Made by a program: the position numbers and the translations under genes. From contig NC_016134.3 of NCBI RefSeq assembly GCF_000005505.3, positions 45,288,650 through 45,352,649 of the forward strand: a stretch of DNA of 64,000 nt, written 5' to 3'. Shown piece after piece: positions 25,268 through 37,403 of the stretch (positions are counted from its first letter, which is position 1; the number at the start of each line of letters is the position of its first letter). The stretch comes from Brachypodium distachyon. Lineage: Eukaryota; Streptophyta; Magnoliopsida; Poales; Poaceae. The notes below the pieces were generated by a model. The model was not told the DNA's origin, searched no databases, and saw only the letters and a program-made list of their open reading frames with translations.

Positions 25268-27104
25268 GTCGATTTGAAGGGAGAGAAGGCGGGAGGTAAG
25301 GGCGGTTGGTGGAAGGCCAACTCGCCGTGAAGCAAACCCTCCGGGGGGCGGGGAGAGGGAAATTTCGAGAACCGCCGCTACAGACGGAGGCTGTGATAGC
25401 TCACACTTGACAGGTCACAGCTGGGCGGGGGTAGGATAGGATCATAGGAGGTGTATTTTTTGCCTTTCTCGATTTTAATTCTCATTTTTGGCACCTCCAA
25501 ATCATTTTATTTTCATTTCCTGGCCTCGCCACCGTAACCTTTAGGAACACCTCTGGGCGGGGCGTCGTCCTTCACTCATTCTCCACACCCCCACCTAAAC
25601 CAATTAGTACCAAGGAGAATGGCCCGGTGGAAGGTCCGGAAAGCGTCACGTGGAATTTCCGACCAATTCCACCGACGGCATGCTCTTAGGCCTTGGGCAG
25701 AATGCAAGGGGGCACCCCGTAGGACTTCCGCAAACTCAATTGGATTTAAGCGCATTTCGGCAACCCGATGGGATTTAAGTGCATTCGGTCAGCCATTTTT
25801 GGCAATTGGTTCAGAAGGGACCTATTTTTGTCAATTCAATTGTCCGAGGGGCCAAAAGAGCAAAAAGTCCCTTATGGACGATGCTTTTTTCTGAGGTCAC
25901 GATCGCTGACCTAACGACGTGTGGTTTTTATTCCCCGTCACCGACGTGCTTCATGTATCTAACCGTTTTCGCGCACCCATCTCACGGTGCCTTTTGATCC
26001 TAGTTAGTTCAACCAAACAAATTAAAATTCCAAATCACATAATTTTTTTGGAAAACTAGTTTTATTTGTTTGGTCAAGAGCGTTGGACTCTAGACGCCGG
26101 GCCAGCCGTCACACAACCTTCCAAGCTTTAAACCAAGATGTGCCAATCCTTCTATGAGCATCATCCCATTCGGTATCAATCCCTGGCCTGCGACGCCCGC
26201 CCATCCGCCATGCTCCTCTTCGATCCCAGCACACCGCCGCCGTGGGTGCCCGATGCATATCTTGGACAAGGCCTGATCTTGGAGCTAATTAATTCTTGCA
26301 CCCACAACCTAGCTCATCAGAGATTTTCCAACAACACAAAAACACATGTTCTATGTACCAAACACAAGTGCGGAGAAGCAAACATTAAAACTAGTGTTTG
26401 TTTTTTATATCGCTCGAATATCAGAGAAAATCCAAGGGAAATATGAGTAGATGGGTATGTTTGTTTCCTAAGATTACATTAAAATTCTAAACCCTATAAT
26501 TTCATTTCAAACCCTATAATTTTCCGAGATTATGAACGGTTAGTCGTTAGCCTTGGATCTCGTGACGATTATGGTAATATCAGGATGATTTCCCTTTTTT
26601 TCCATTTGAGCCTCGTCTCGTCTCTCATGCCGAGTAGTTCACCTCGGCCGTGGGAGATTTAATTTAGAGAGTTGGTAGGGTGAAGAATTCCTAATGCTCA
26701 TCTGATATATGTGTGATTTCTTCGATTATTTGTCGCACATACGGTACGTTACCCAAGTCCTACACTATGCTTGTTGTCCAATTTAAAAGCCCAAAAAATG
26801 ATCTCAACACCTAAAACTTCCACGTGACATGTGTTGGTAGCAACAAGGAGCAACCATGGCATGAGGAGCACGAGAAGCCATAGCACTCAAGCATTGGTCC
26901 TAACTACAAATTTAAACCGATACACTTCATGTACGACGGATAGGGTACGATTAAACTAAAAATCAATCAGACGCGCAGCAAATCATTTAAAATATCAAAA
27001 CAAATTAACTTCTTGTTCTTGTACTTAATCTTAATAATCACCGAATGCAACATTTCCGCAGTGTAACAAATACATGAGACAACACATATCCCCAAAAAAC
27101 ATAG
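25268..27104. other. Gene-free interval
   Basis: Upstream region of the leftward 22-25 kb gene, then AT-rich intergenic DNA. No exon chain, tRNA or complete mobile element could be identified. The ORFs are short and unconnected. Confidence 0.45.
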
Positions 27105-28425
27105 TTTTTTCGATAAAGTAATATACAAGAAGATATTAAGTACACTCAGCCTCTACAACAACACAATGTAAGAAAGACACTGAGAATGCACACAGCCAAA
27201 CAATAAAAAAAAAAGAAGAAAAAAGATGAAAGCACACACAACTCCAAGAGAGGTTCTTCAAAGGCGATGCCTCCAGGAAGGAAAACGAAGTCCGATCGTC
27301 GTCGCCGCCTGATCCAGCCACTAGGGTGATCAAGGGTTTTCACCCCGAAAAGCAAATCCGAGCAATCTCCAAACAATTCCTTCAACAAGGGAAAGGTGCG
27401 GAAACACCGTCATTGCCAGGTACAACCAGAAGGTCGAACCACGAGTAATTCGCTCTGGAGCTCGAGACCAGTACTCAGGGAGTACTCCAAACCGAAGTCC
27501 ATATGTGCTGCCGCCAACCACTTGCCAAGCCGGTACCCACCATACCTCTCAGCCTTGACAGTGTCGAACACGAAACGAATGCCCATGCACACTCATGCAA
27601 ACGTGTCTTTCCATGAACCACTTGGCAACAATCCATGCACGAAGTTCATGGGACACGTGGGAGTATTTGGGCTATCAGCAATTCGAAGATCCGTCCACCA
27701 AGTCAAGTTATCACCAAGTCGGCAAGGCTATACAAGCGCCCAAAAAAGTTGTTGTTGGCAAACCTCATGCACCAGAAAGGGAAAATGCCATGAACACATG
27801 ATCCGGAAAATCCGAAACCATCCATTGCATATGTCCCCCCGCAAGCATCATATGGAGGCCACCGGAATTGCCACCACCGAACTGCCGGGAGAGGTACCAG
27901 CACTCGCCGCCATCGCCCGAGCAAATCAAACCAAATCAGATGTGCACGCGCAGCGCCGGCTAGAACGAGGCTTCGACGCACAGCACTCGCCGCCCGATAC
28001 CATTGAGGCCGGCTACGTCCGGCCAGACCACGTAACGCTGGAACCCCCGAGCCTGGACTTTTCGCCCCGCGCCGCCTGCCAAAAGGGCCGGACCGGGCCG
28101 CCGGCGGCAGCCCATCGCAGGGGCCTGCGCACCTTCACAGTCACCTCGCCGGAGGAAGCTGCCCGACGCCTCCACAGAAACTGCTTGGAACCAAAAGAAG
28201 ACGCAGCCGCTGCTTGAAACCAAGGGAAACGGAGGAAAAAAAAAGGGACGACCCCGCCGCCGCCATCCACCTCGCCGGCTTCCTCCGGCGGCAGCGAGGG
28301 GTGAGGAGGCTGTGGCCTGTGGGGGAGACGGGGAGCGGCGGCTAGGGTTTCTGCCCGAGCCGCCCTGGGAGCGACTCGGACGCCATCGCCCTCAAAAGAA
28401 TTTTGATGGTCTGTGTTCATGATTT
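27105..28425 (-). mobile_element. Non-autonomous LINE-like retroposon
   Basis: Read on the minus strand, the element runs from a GC-rich leader with GGGCGATGGCGTCCGAGTCG and CAGAAACCCTAGCCGCCG to an end reading GGCTGTGTGCAT ... GTAGAGGCTGAGTGTA ... TTTATCGAAAAAA. That tail matches the 3' ends of dispersed grass retroposons and resembles the tail at 49680-49750 in this window. No intact reverse transcriptase is seen. A 273-codon plus-strand ORF (27396-28217) is antisense to the element and is not called. Class assignment is from pattern memory. Confidence 0.5.
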
Positions 28426-28556
28426 TTCTATGCGATTAATTTTGATCCCCAAGAAACATATATTTGCACCAAACAGGCATACGCCTCGAGATACAAAACC
28501 AACAAATCTGGTTTAGATGTCGTAGTAAAAGGACTCTTGCTTGAGATGTCACGGTG

Positions 28557-29779
28557 TCAAATTTTCATGCCACAGCAGAAAAAGAAAGATTCACAAACGA
28601 CTGTCAAAAAGATTGACGCCCCTACTGCCAGGACACGTGCCCATCCTTCGAACCACCTCACTGCCAACACACCTAAGAACCCGTAGAGCAGCACGATAAG
28701 CGTCGCCACGAAGCCCTGCTCAAAACATTATATAAATAAGATAAAACCGTCAAATTTTAAGAACTTTACACGCATCTTCAACAAAAAATTAGTTCTGTTA
28801 AATCCGTAATGATATAGCATATATCTTCTATACTTATTTGATACTGTAATTATTGTTAAATGTATGACAATTTTTTTAGAAAAATCTACCAACATCTACT
28901 ACTCTAAATTAGTTTTATTAAATCCATCATGATATATATTTTCATAGTATAATTATTTGATATTTTTAGAGGTTCATACATTTTCTATGAACTCGGTCAT
29001 ATGAACGGAAGGCGTAGTAATATTTGCTACAAACTTTTCAAATTTTAAGAAGTTTGATTTAGGACGAATGTAGAATATATTATACTCCCTGCGTTCCTAA
29101 ATGTAAGAAATGATAGATTTGTCATAAGTCAAACTTTCCTAAATTTGATCAACTTTATATAAAAAAACGTATCAACATCTATAATATCAAATAAGTATAA
29201 TTTGGAAATATATGTCATGGTGGATTTAACAAAACTAATCTAGAGTTGTGTATGTTGATAGATTTTTCTATACACATGACCAAAGTTTAAAAGCTTGATT
29301 AGGACAAAGTAAGAGTTCTTTGCATTTAGGAACAAAAAGAGTACTTCCTCCGTCTCATATTAAGTGGCTCAAATTTGTTCAAATATGGATGTATCTATAC
29401 CTAATGTAATAGAAAGTCAGTTAATATGGGACGGAGGAAGTATTTAGTAACCGAGGTGTAACATGTTGTTAGCGAAGAAGTTATAGACTAAGTTATGCGA
29501 ATCTTTATTAAAAGAAAAGGAATTGGGCAACGGGAGTAGCTAGGGCCGGTGTTAGACTGCACGCACCAGAAAGAATCGTTTCTGCTGGAGATAATAATGG
29601 TAGCGTTGCTCGCGGCGGCGGGCCGCCTCAAGGTCGCCATCTGCCACAGCTCCGGCGACCAGCGCCGGCGGCGATGTCAGTAGTGCCTGCTGCTGCTCCA
29701 CGTCCGCCGTCTGCATCTTCCGGTCCTCTTCTGCCGACACGTATCTATCGAGGGCGATATCGATCTGGATGATACGCAT
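28557..29779 (-). CDS. Predicted small membrane protein, two TM helices (123 aa)
   Basis: I do not recognise the family. Two exons join in phase: 29779-29567 (donor CTG|GTGCGT) and 28715-28557 (acceptor TTTTGAGCAG|GGC, stop TGA). Exon 1 encodes a hydrophilic region with a coiled-coil-like stretch (ADGDLEAARRREQRYHYYLQ). Exon 2 encodes two hydrophobic helices, GFVATLIVLLYGFLGVLAV and VLAVGASIFLTVVCESFFF, separated by RWFEGWAR. The start is the first ATG of the exon frame; an additional upstream exon is possible because an AG lies close to it (ATCCAG). The intron holds two Stowaway elements. Amphipathic N-terminal and paired C-terminal helices would fit a tail-anchored or hairpin membrane protein. 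Confidence 0.45.
29085..29341. mobile_element. Stowaway MITE (257 bp)
   Basis: Starts CTCCCTGCGTTCCTAAATGTAAG and ends GCATTTAGGAACAAAAAGAG, imperfect inverted termini flanked by TA. It sits in the intron of the predicted 123-aa gene and abuts the next element through a shared TA (29342-29343). Confidence 0.75.
29344..29440. mobile_element. Stowaway MITE (97 bp)
   Basis: Starts CTTCCTCCGTCTCATATTAAG and ends TTAATATGGGACGGAGGAAG, flanked by TA. It lies directly next to the preceding element. Confidence 0.85.
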
Positions 29780-30480
29780 GCGAGAGAAGATATGTTCGGT
29801 TTAGAGTTCCCTAATTCGACAGATTAGAATTTTAAACTGGACGGACCTATCTTGGCCTGGTACGATCGCACAAAATTTGGAACTTCTCATATCTTGGCCT
29901 TCTGTTTATTCTGACTTATTTGGATGGAGCTATGCCGGTTCTGTTTTGGGCACGGACACAAGTAATCCGAACTGGATTCGCTGCGAGTCTGCGCAAAAAG
30001 AGGCATGACTCTTAATGAGTCCCTACCATACCGAATGTATGTCGAGTTGGGTTAAAAGTGCATCCAAACATGCTCCTACTAATAAGCAAAAGTTATTTGA
30101 CCCAATTACACATTCTAACCAAAACTGAATTCCTTCTAGTAATACATGCACACTGAGATTCCAGAAAAATAAGCTACAGTTCCAGGTAAAGAGGTACACA
30201 GGAATTCGATTTTCGGTCACTTTCTAGCATCAGTCAGGAGCAAGGCAGCAATTACTTCCATCAGGATGAACTCCCACTTCTCTATACGCAATCTTACCCT
30301 ATTAAATATCGATCTTATAAGATAACTGAGAGATTCCGAGATAAAAAGAGAACTACAATTTTAAAAGCTAGCAACTAAAAATGCATCTACCTGTAAATTG
30401 TGCAATTGAATTACAATGGTCGGCGGTCATGAATCAGAGCTACAGACACCGGATAACTAGGACGTGACAAGAATCTCTAG
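29780..30480. other. Intergenic between the 123-aa gene and SWI3C
   Basis: Contains the 3' UTR of the SWI3C-like gene (stop at 30481) and the putative upstream region of the 123-aa gene. No other gene is seen. Confidence 0.4.
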
Positions 30481-33400
30481 TTAACCAAAACTCCCCGAAT
30501 TGTTGCCGGAGGGCGGTCTCAGCATTGGATGATGGTTGGGGGTCACCGAATTGGGCATGCCGGGGTTGAACATGACGCTGGGCCCTGATGACGTTGAGCC
30601 AGGGTGGATAGCTGAGAGCGGCAGGCGAGGCCCGAATGAGAGCATCTGCTGATGCTGATGTTGCTGCCTCTGTTGCTGCTGCAAGAAAGCCATCTGCGCT
30701 GGATGGCCCTGCATGTTATTGGCGTAAAATGCTGGCATGCTGGCCTGAGGCACTGAGCCTGGCATTGCTGGTGCTCGAGGGCTGGCTTGACTCATTGGAT
30801 TTGATACCATGGTACTGCTGCCTCCAGGCATGGAGCCTCCAGCGGAAGCGAACCGAGCTGACATCACCCGGACACGCTGGGCTGTCAGATTCTGCCTGGC
30901 CCTCTCAACTTGCTCACTTTCCTTCAAAAGCAGGGTCTCGATCTCTGCAAATTGCTTCAACTTCAACTCCAATCTCTTTAACTGCAAATCAGTGTTGCAT
31001 CAAACAGTAGTGAGTTTGAGTAATAATAAGAAAACATAATCTAGTATCTCAAAAAGTCATGACAATACCATAAGTACCGATTTCCAGGTGGTTAATTGAA
31101 GCAGGCTGGTTAAGGTTTCCAACTAAACTCACATAGTACTTCACTGGATCTTCCTGACTTTTACTAAAATCTTGCCCCTTTTTTTTGCAAAGATAGTAAA
31201 TGCTGACCTTACAATCATGAGTTGTGAAGTTCTTCAAAATATTATAACAGGACAAGTAGTAGTTTTTTTTTAACCACCTTCAAAATTGTACAGAAACGCA
31301 AGACTTGTCAAAGGCTCAGCTCTGATGAAGCACAAGCCAATACTTCCAAATGGGAGCAAGCGTTCTTTCCTCTAGTCCTGTAGTGGCTCTCTTTCATGCC
31401 CAAAACGTCTTTACTTTTCTAAATGTTTGATTCATTTATCTGAAGTGCAGGATCAGTTCTAAACTACCATGCCCAAAGGCAAGGCCAGGCAACCATGTCC
31501 AGGATCCTTGTAATTTGACGTTATATAAAAAAAATAGCAAAAGATTTGGGCGGTGCTACAGCTATTTCAATGCCGAATCAGATTTCAAGGCTTCCGTGTA
31601 CACTCACAAGGTAAATGTGCAAAACCAGGAACTGGTACAATAGCAAGTCAGCAACACTACAGTAAATGTAACATGTGCAGCCAAAAACAGAAAGCTAACT
31701 AGATTGTCATCACCCTTGTAGCAAATTGCATGCTGAACGTTTGTGTTCCTACGAACCTGATGATTTATGATGGTGGCGGCTAATCTCTGAATTTCACGCT
31801 CCTCCTGATCTGCAAAAAGTTTACACTTTGTTGCTGCTGCTGACAAGCCACACATTGCAGCATATTTCACATTTTCCGGAGAGACAGATGATGAAGTATC
31901 TGATACAAAATAACATTGCATTTTACAATAATTTGTTGAAATAAAAAATATTATACTCGAAGGACTTGCTAATGATGGGAATAAAGCAGTTACCATAGTT
32001 TGGACGAGCAGGATGACCCATAATGTCATTGCCTTCTGAAGACATCCTTAATACATAACAAAAAAAAGTCTGTCAATATAACAATCGTGTTCAGAGACTC
32101 GAGAAAGGTAAAATAAGAAAATAAAACAAACCGGGTAATGAATTTTAAGTAGACAAGTATTGCATGGTTAGTCACGTAGCAGTTTTGGGCAGCCCGACTT
32201 GACTAGCAGAGCAAGTCGAGCGACTCATCGCTAGCTAGTTCCAACTGGTAGTCATGACAATTTTTAGTCATGACCAAAAATTTGGTCCTTGTTTGGATGG
32301 TTGCCAACTTTCTTGGCATGCAAAAATGCTAATTGGCCAACTCTGGTGCATTTGATTTATTTATTGCCAAAGTTGGGTAACTCATGGGCAAGCAAAACAT
32401 TGACCGGTATTTTGGCTAGCCAATTTTTTTGGTCAGGCAAGTTTGGGCTGAAACCAAATAGCCCCCAAGTCCTTGTGGAACGAACTTGGGTTCCTATTCC
32501 TTACAGTTTTCCTTCAAAAAAAGGTATGCTTTCATGTGTGCATGTATACTACAAGACATCCAGTTTTGGCTTGAAAACCTGCTATCTGCCTACCTAAATC
32601 TCCCGACTATGTAGGCCCAAGTGCCTGACTGAAGTTTAGTCGCCGAGTACGACTAGACTAGTCATCTGGCGGTCAGGTACTTGACTGGACTTGTCGATTT
32701 GGAAACATTGAGCCCAGTATCAACAAAATTGGCGCTTGAATTTCTTGTTATAGAACTAATATGATCAGCTGGATGAAACCTACCTAATGCAGCATCTTTG
32801 TTCATTGACTCCTAATACATAGAGCCATTAGCCCACTAGACTAGACTCAACTAAAATATTAGCACTTAGATGATTAGATCTTCAATATTTAACATATGCT
32901 TTGATTAGATACCTTTTAGTTGAAAACATGGAAATTTTAAAGTTTATTAACAATTTGATTGTTTTATGAGAAGAGATTCTTCATGGAAAGACGAATTTGT
33001 AAGCCACCTTTGGAGACTGTAAAAAGTACTCCCTCCGATCCTAAATTGTTGTCGAAATATTACATGTATCTAGACGCTTTTTAATAATAGATACATCCAT
33101 ATTTGGGCAAATTTGAGTCAAGAATTTAGGATCAGAGGGAGTATATCAGTACTTTCGTGTTTTCTTCTGTGGGAAATACCGTTACTTTAGTGTTGTTACT
33201 TGTTAGTTAAAGTAATCATCGAGCGGGTGATAGTACAGTATGCCATATAGATGGCTCACCTGGAATCATCTCTCGTCAACACAGATAACGCTGCATTCGC
33301 ACAGGATGCTGCTACTCTTGGTCCCACTGCAGAGGCCAAAAATGCAACCTGCATAACATTTCTGAACAGTAAGACCAGATATATATAATAGAGATCTGCA

Positions 33401-36400
33401 ACGGCCTGAATAGATGCACAAGAACGACAGGAATCCGTATTTTGTAACTAGCAAGGAAAGGCACCATGCTCCTGAATTTGTGAGGAGGTTGTGAAAAACA
33501 TTGTTGACCTATCTGCTCCTCCCACCTTAGCAGGGACGGACCCAGGAATTAGACATGAGGGGGGTGAGTTGGGATTAAGGGGGGGCGAAATTAGAGTCTT
33601 CACCTATTTTAAAGTGATTTTTAATGAGCTGCTTAATAACTATTAACTACAATGAAATTTATAAGGGGGGCTCCCCCCCGGCGCCCCCCCTTGGATCCGA
33701 CCCTGCACCTTAGGTCCATCTAGGTATGATGTTTCCAAATTTCATCCGACGGCTCGTGTTCGGAGTTATCATGTTAGCACTAAAATATGTTACGAACTCA
33801 ACATTTCCCATCAAATGTACATGGATATCTACCTATCAGTAGGATTGCATATATAATGTACCTTCAGTGCGCTCCTTCAGGTGTTATCTAATTCAATTAA
33901 TGGCAGTAAGCTATTTATCAGACAAAAAGGAGATGTTTTACACCCTTCTATCCTGTTTTTTATACTGTTCAATGTCTTTCGATGTTTAAACAGGCAAATA
34001 AACTGTAATATGCTATCTACTCATGCATCCAGCAAAGCTAAAGGTGCTGCACCACATCAAGATTAGCAGTGCAGCACATGATCACTAACAACTAATAGTC
34101 ACAACTCAATTTCCAAATCACGCAAAATGGTTTGTCTTGAACCTAATGCGGGCTTTGATTCACAAATAGTTCAGTTAAACAATGTCGAAATTTGTATCTA
34201 CATGTGTGTACATCACCGAAGTCGACCATGTAAAAGGAGCTGAAAGATAACTAGAATTTCCATCAAGACTTCAACACCAAAATTGACTTGAGCAGCTAAT
34301 GAATTTACAGACCAGACATAATGTGTAATCACTCACCAGTGACATGACCGGATTAGCAGAATTGATGAATGGAAGCTGTTGTCCAGGTTGGCTACATTGA
34401 GGATAGCTACCTAAGGAAGATAATGTCACAGTTACAAAATGGAGACAGATGAATTTTTACTAACATCAAAGCTGGAATTTAACCAAATGATAAGTTCTTT
34501 CATAGGGCAAATAGAGGAAACCTGAAATGTTTCCATTGGAATTTGAATGCAAAAATCCATTGCTTTGCACTCTAGACGAAACAGATGCTTGTGGTACTTC
34601 AATGCTCTCTAACAAGCCATCTTCAACTGGAAGAGAAATAAAATGGTGAATACATTGTGCCTTCGACTTTGTTCCAACATGCTCTGCGATACCATTCCAA
34701 TTATCATTATACTTCTCTACACCCTCCAGCAACAGCAAAGTTTCCTCATCAGTCCAACTGTCACCGTCATTATCTAATCCATTTTTCTTCCCGTCCACTC
34801 TCAGAAAATCTAAGCTTGAGTGCCCAGGAACAAATCTTGCATCGTGGAAGCAATCCGAGCAAAGAGAAACATCTGCCTGCTCAAACATTTAAAATGGATC
34901 ATCTTGTTAGCACTTTACAAGCTTCTCTCAAAAATGAGTTCACAAAAGAATGCAGAAGAAAATTGCTGTGATGCCAGAGAATTAAGATATGCATGAAGAT
35001 CTACCTGAACAGGAAAAGAAAACCATACTACAAAAAATAGCTATCATTCTTAAACAGCACATACCGAAACTAAACATCTCTACTTGGAAATCATTGTTAA
35101 AAATTAGGGGAAACTAATCATATGTCATTGCAAAGAGTGGCATTTAATGATATGTCATTTCATTTATTCAACAACAGTACAAAGTTCATCTAGTGCCATT
35201 TTGGCATTTTAAATGCATTTCCTTCACTTCTCCGGATAAACACCACGGGAAATTATAAAAATCCCAATCGATCCACTTTTAAGTCTTTAACTAGCAGGCA
35301 CTTCTAATAAAATTTGGTTAACGTATCATAGCATTTTTCAATTAAGTACAACATGAGATTAGAAATAGTGCAAGTTTGCAGCTTTTCAACAGCAGCAACA
35401 CGGCATGTTATAGCATACATTTTATAGTGGATAGCACACTGTAATATTTTTCAGTAACTACTGTGTGTTAGACTGGATGTATTGCTGCATCTGCAACATT
35501 ATTTTAACACTTTAGCTCATCCAATTAATCATTTTAAGATATTGTTATACTTTCTGAACGACTGATTGTAAATAGCAAATGTTTGACAGGAAATGTGGTG
35601 CGTGTACTTTTAATGAAAGAAGTTCATTGAGAGATCCATGTATGTTTAGCAACTGAAATGCTAGCTACTCAATTCTCATCCTAGGGTAATTCATTGGAGA
35701 ACAAAATGTGATTTATACTGGACTAAGATGATAATTGACACATTAGAAAGCAAATATGTTGATTATTTCCATAGAGTAATAACTCGACCCTACATCTTTT
35801 AACCAAATCATCGCATCAATATCTGAACTATTGGTATACAAAATTAATACAGCTGAGCTGAACATTTGGAATGTAACCCTCCAGCATAGCATAATGCCTT
35901 AATCAGTTCCTTCTCAATTCTCACATGGTTGTTCATGTGGTAAACCAAAGCAAAAGTTTGAACGCGAGATGATCAACAATGTGGATAATTGCATAATTAA
36001 CAGTTCTAAAGATATAGCTAGAGCCTCCAAAATACGACAAATGAAAAAAAGAACTCTATAGCAGTTATAACTATGCGCACCTCCTTTTGTGACTCATAGT
36101 GCAGGCTGGGCAAAGGTTGTAAGCAGTAAGTACAAAAATTCTCTGACAACCGCTCCCAAATCTTCTCATCCAAATCTGCAAGACTAGTATCACCATTTGC
36201 CACCGCTGGAACAGACGAAGTTGAAGCCACAGAAGCAATATCCTCTGGCCGGAGACTGCATTTTGGACGATCAAACAAAATCAAGCCATCAATTGATTTC
36301 AATGGTGCAGACGCCAGCTGCAGTTCCCCTGTTTGCTCCTCCCTGATTAAGGATTGTGCCAGCCTCAAGCCCCGGTGCACAGACCCAGCTGCAAGGTAGT

Positions 36401-37403
36401 TAATGATCCCCCAAGTGTCCAAGAATCTAACTATCCTACTCAGGTCATACAATTCAGCAGTGCTAGTGACAAGCCCCTGGCACTCGGCAAATGCAAGTCT
36501 CCTTGCAGGGCGCTCCAAATACTTCACAATAACCTTATTCCTCAACATTATGTACTTCTCTGGCGTATGCCCTGGGGACTTCCCTGAGAAGAAATGAGGC
36601 ACCACCTGCCTCTCCAACCTGTGCACCGTCATGGGTGAGAACCAATCTACAAAATGCAAATCAACGCCGCATCACCAACAAATTAAAATTATCATTTTGC
36701 TACACCTCAGTAGTAAGCATCTTTGGAGCAAAAAATAAACCTGAGTGTCTGGGCACGACAAGCAATTTGCCATAGAACTGCTTTGGCACGCCTTGGCCTT
36801 CCATAAGCGGAGGCACGGTGCAGACATAGGAGGACGGCAAGTCAGGGTCGTTGGACAGGGACGGGTTGTCGGGGAGCATGGCAGCAAGCACCTGGAGCTG
36901 CCCGTGCGAGATGTTCTCGAGCGGCGGTGCAGGGGCGGCCGAGGCGCAGCTGCCACCAGCCACGGCACGATCAGCCGCGATGACCGCGAGCACGGAGGGA
37001 TGGGGCCTGATGACAGGGCGGCGGGAGGCCAGAGGAAAGCCGGAGATGGGCTCAGGCGAGGAGAGCGCCTCCGCCTCGCAGAGGCCGAGCACGGCGTTGT
37101 CATCACCGCCGGCGCCGGCGCCTAGGGTTTCACCCCCGTTAGCGGCGCCGTGGGGCGCGTCGTCGGCGTCGTCGTTGGCCGCGGCGGAGTCGGAATCGTC
37201 CGAGTGGTCGGCCAGATTCGAGGGGGACGGGTCCTGCGAGCGCTTCCGCTTCCGCCACTTGAGCTTCGCATCTGGGAGAAAATTTTAGGGTTTTGGAGGA
37301 GGGAGGGGCGGCGTCAGCGCGGAAGAAGGAGCTCGCTTCGAGAGAATTGCGAGGCGCGGAGGGATTCGGGGCGCGTACCTGAGGACGAGGCCTTGCGAGG
37401 CAT
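30481..37403 (-). CDS. SWI3C: SWI/SNF chromatin-remodelling complex subunit SWI3C-like (778 aa)
   Basis: Nine exons, leftward: 37403-37379, 37271-36741, 36646-36081, 34876-34522, 34410-34337, 33348-33260, 32046-31994, 31899-31757, 30981-30481; total 779 codons in phase. It is a core scaffold of the nuclear BRM-type remodelling complex. The N-terminus has a basic patch (KLKWRKRKR). The SWIRM domain starts near residue 186 (DWFSPMTVHRLE, VIVKYLERPARRL, IVRFLDTWGIINYLA). A ZZ-like Cys cluster follows (CTYC, CSDC). The SANT domain at about 412-462 reads DSWTDEETLLLLEGVEKYND and KSKAQCIHHFISLPVEDG. After it come FLASAVGPRVAASCANAAL and a coiled coil with QLKRLELKLKQFAEIETLLL. The C-terminus is Gln/Met/Pro-rich (QQQQRQQHQHQQ). 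Features and length fit SWI3C (about 800 aa) better than SWI3A/B/D. Introns carry MITEs. Confidence 0.93.
32284..32462. mobile_element. Possible MITE in a SWI3C intron
   Basis: TTGGTCCTTGTTTGGATGG at the left and GAAACCAAATAGCCCCC at the right are imperfect inverted repeats around an interior repeating TTGGC/GCCAA words. The class is uncertain and no target duplication is clear. Confidence 0.3.
33029..33141. mobile_element. Stowaway MITE in a SWI3C intron
   Basis: TA-flanked 113-bp element from CTCCCTCCGATCCTAAATTG to AATTTAGGATCAGAGGGAG. Its interior GTCGAAATATTACATGTATC is the same as in the element at 4299, so both belong to one subfamily. Confidence 0.9.
33531..33705. mobile_element. hAT-type MITE with perfect 8-bp target duplication
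   Basis: Termini CAGGGACGGACCCAGGAATT and, inverted, CAGGGTCGGATCCAAGG bound a 175-bp element with G-rich and C-rich arms. The eight bases CACCTTAG occur at 33523-33530 and again at 33706-33713, the 8-bp duplication diagnostic of hAT insertion. It lies in the SWI3C intron between exons 5 and 6. Confidence 0.85.

Noticed and set aside
27396..28217. 273-codon plus-strand ORF
   Set aside because: It lies antisense within the retroposon at 27105-28425, shows no domain, and crosses low-complexity sequence.
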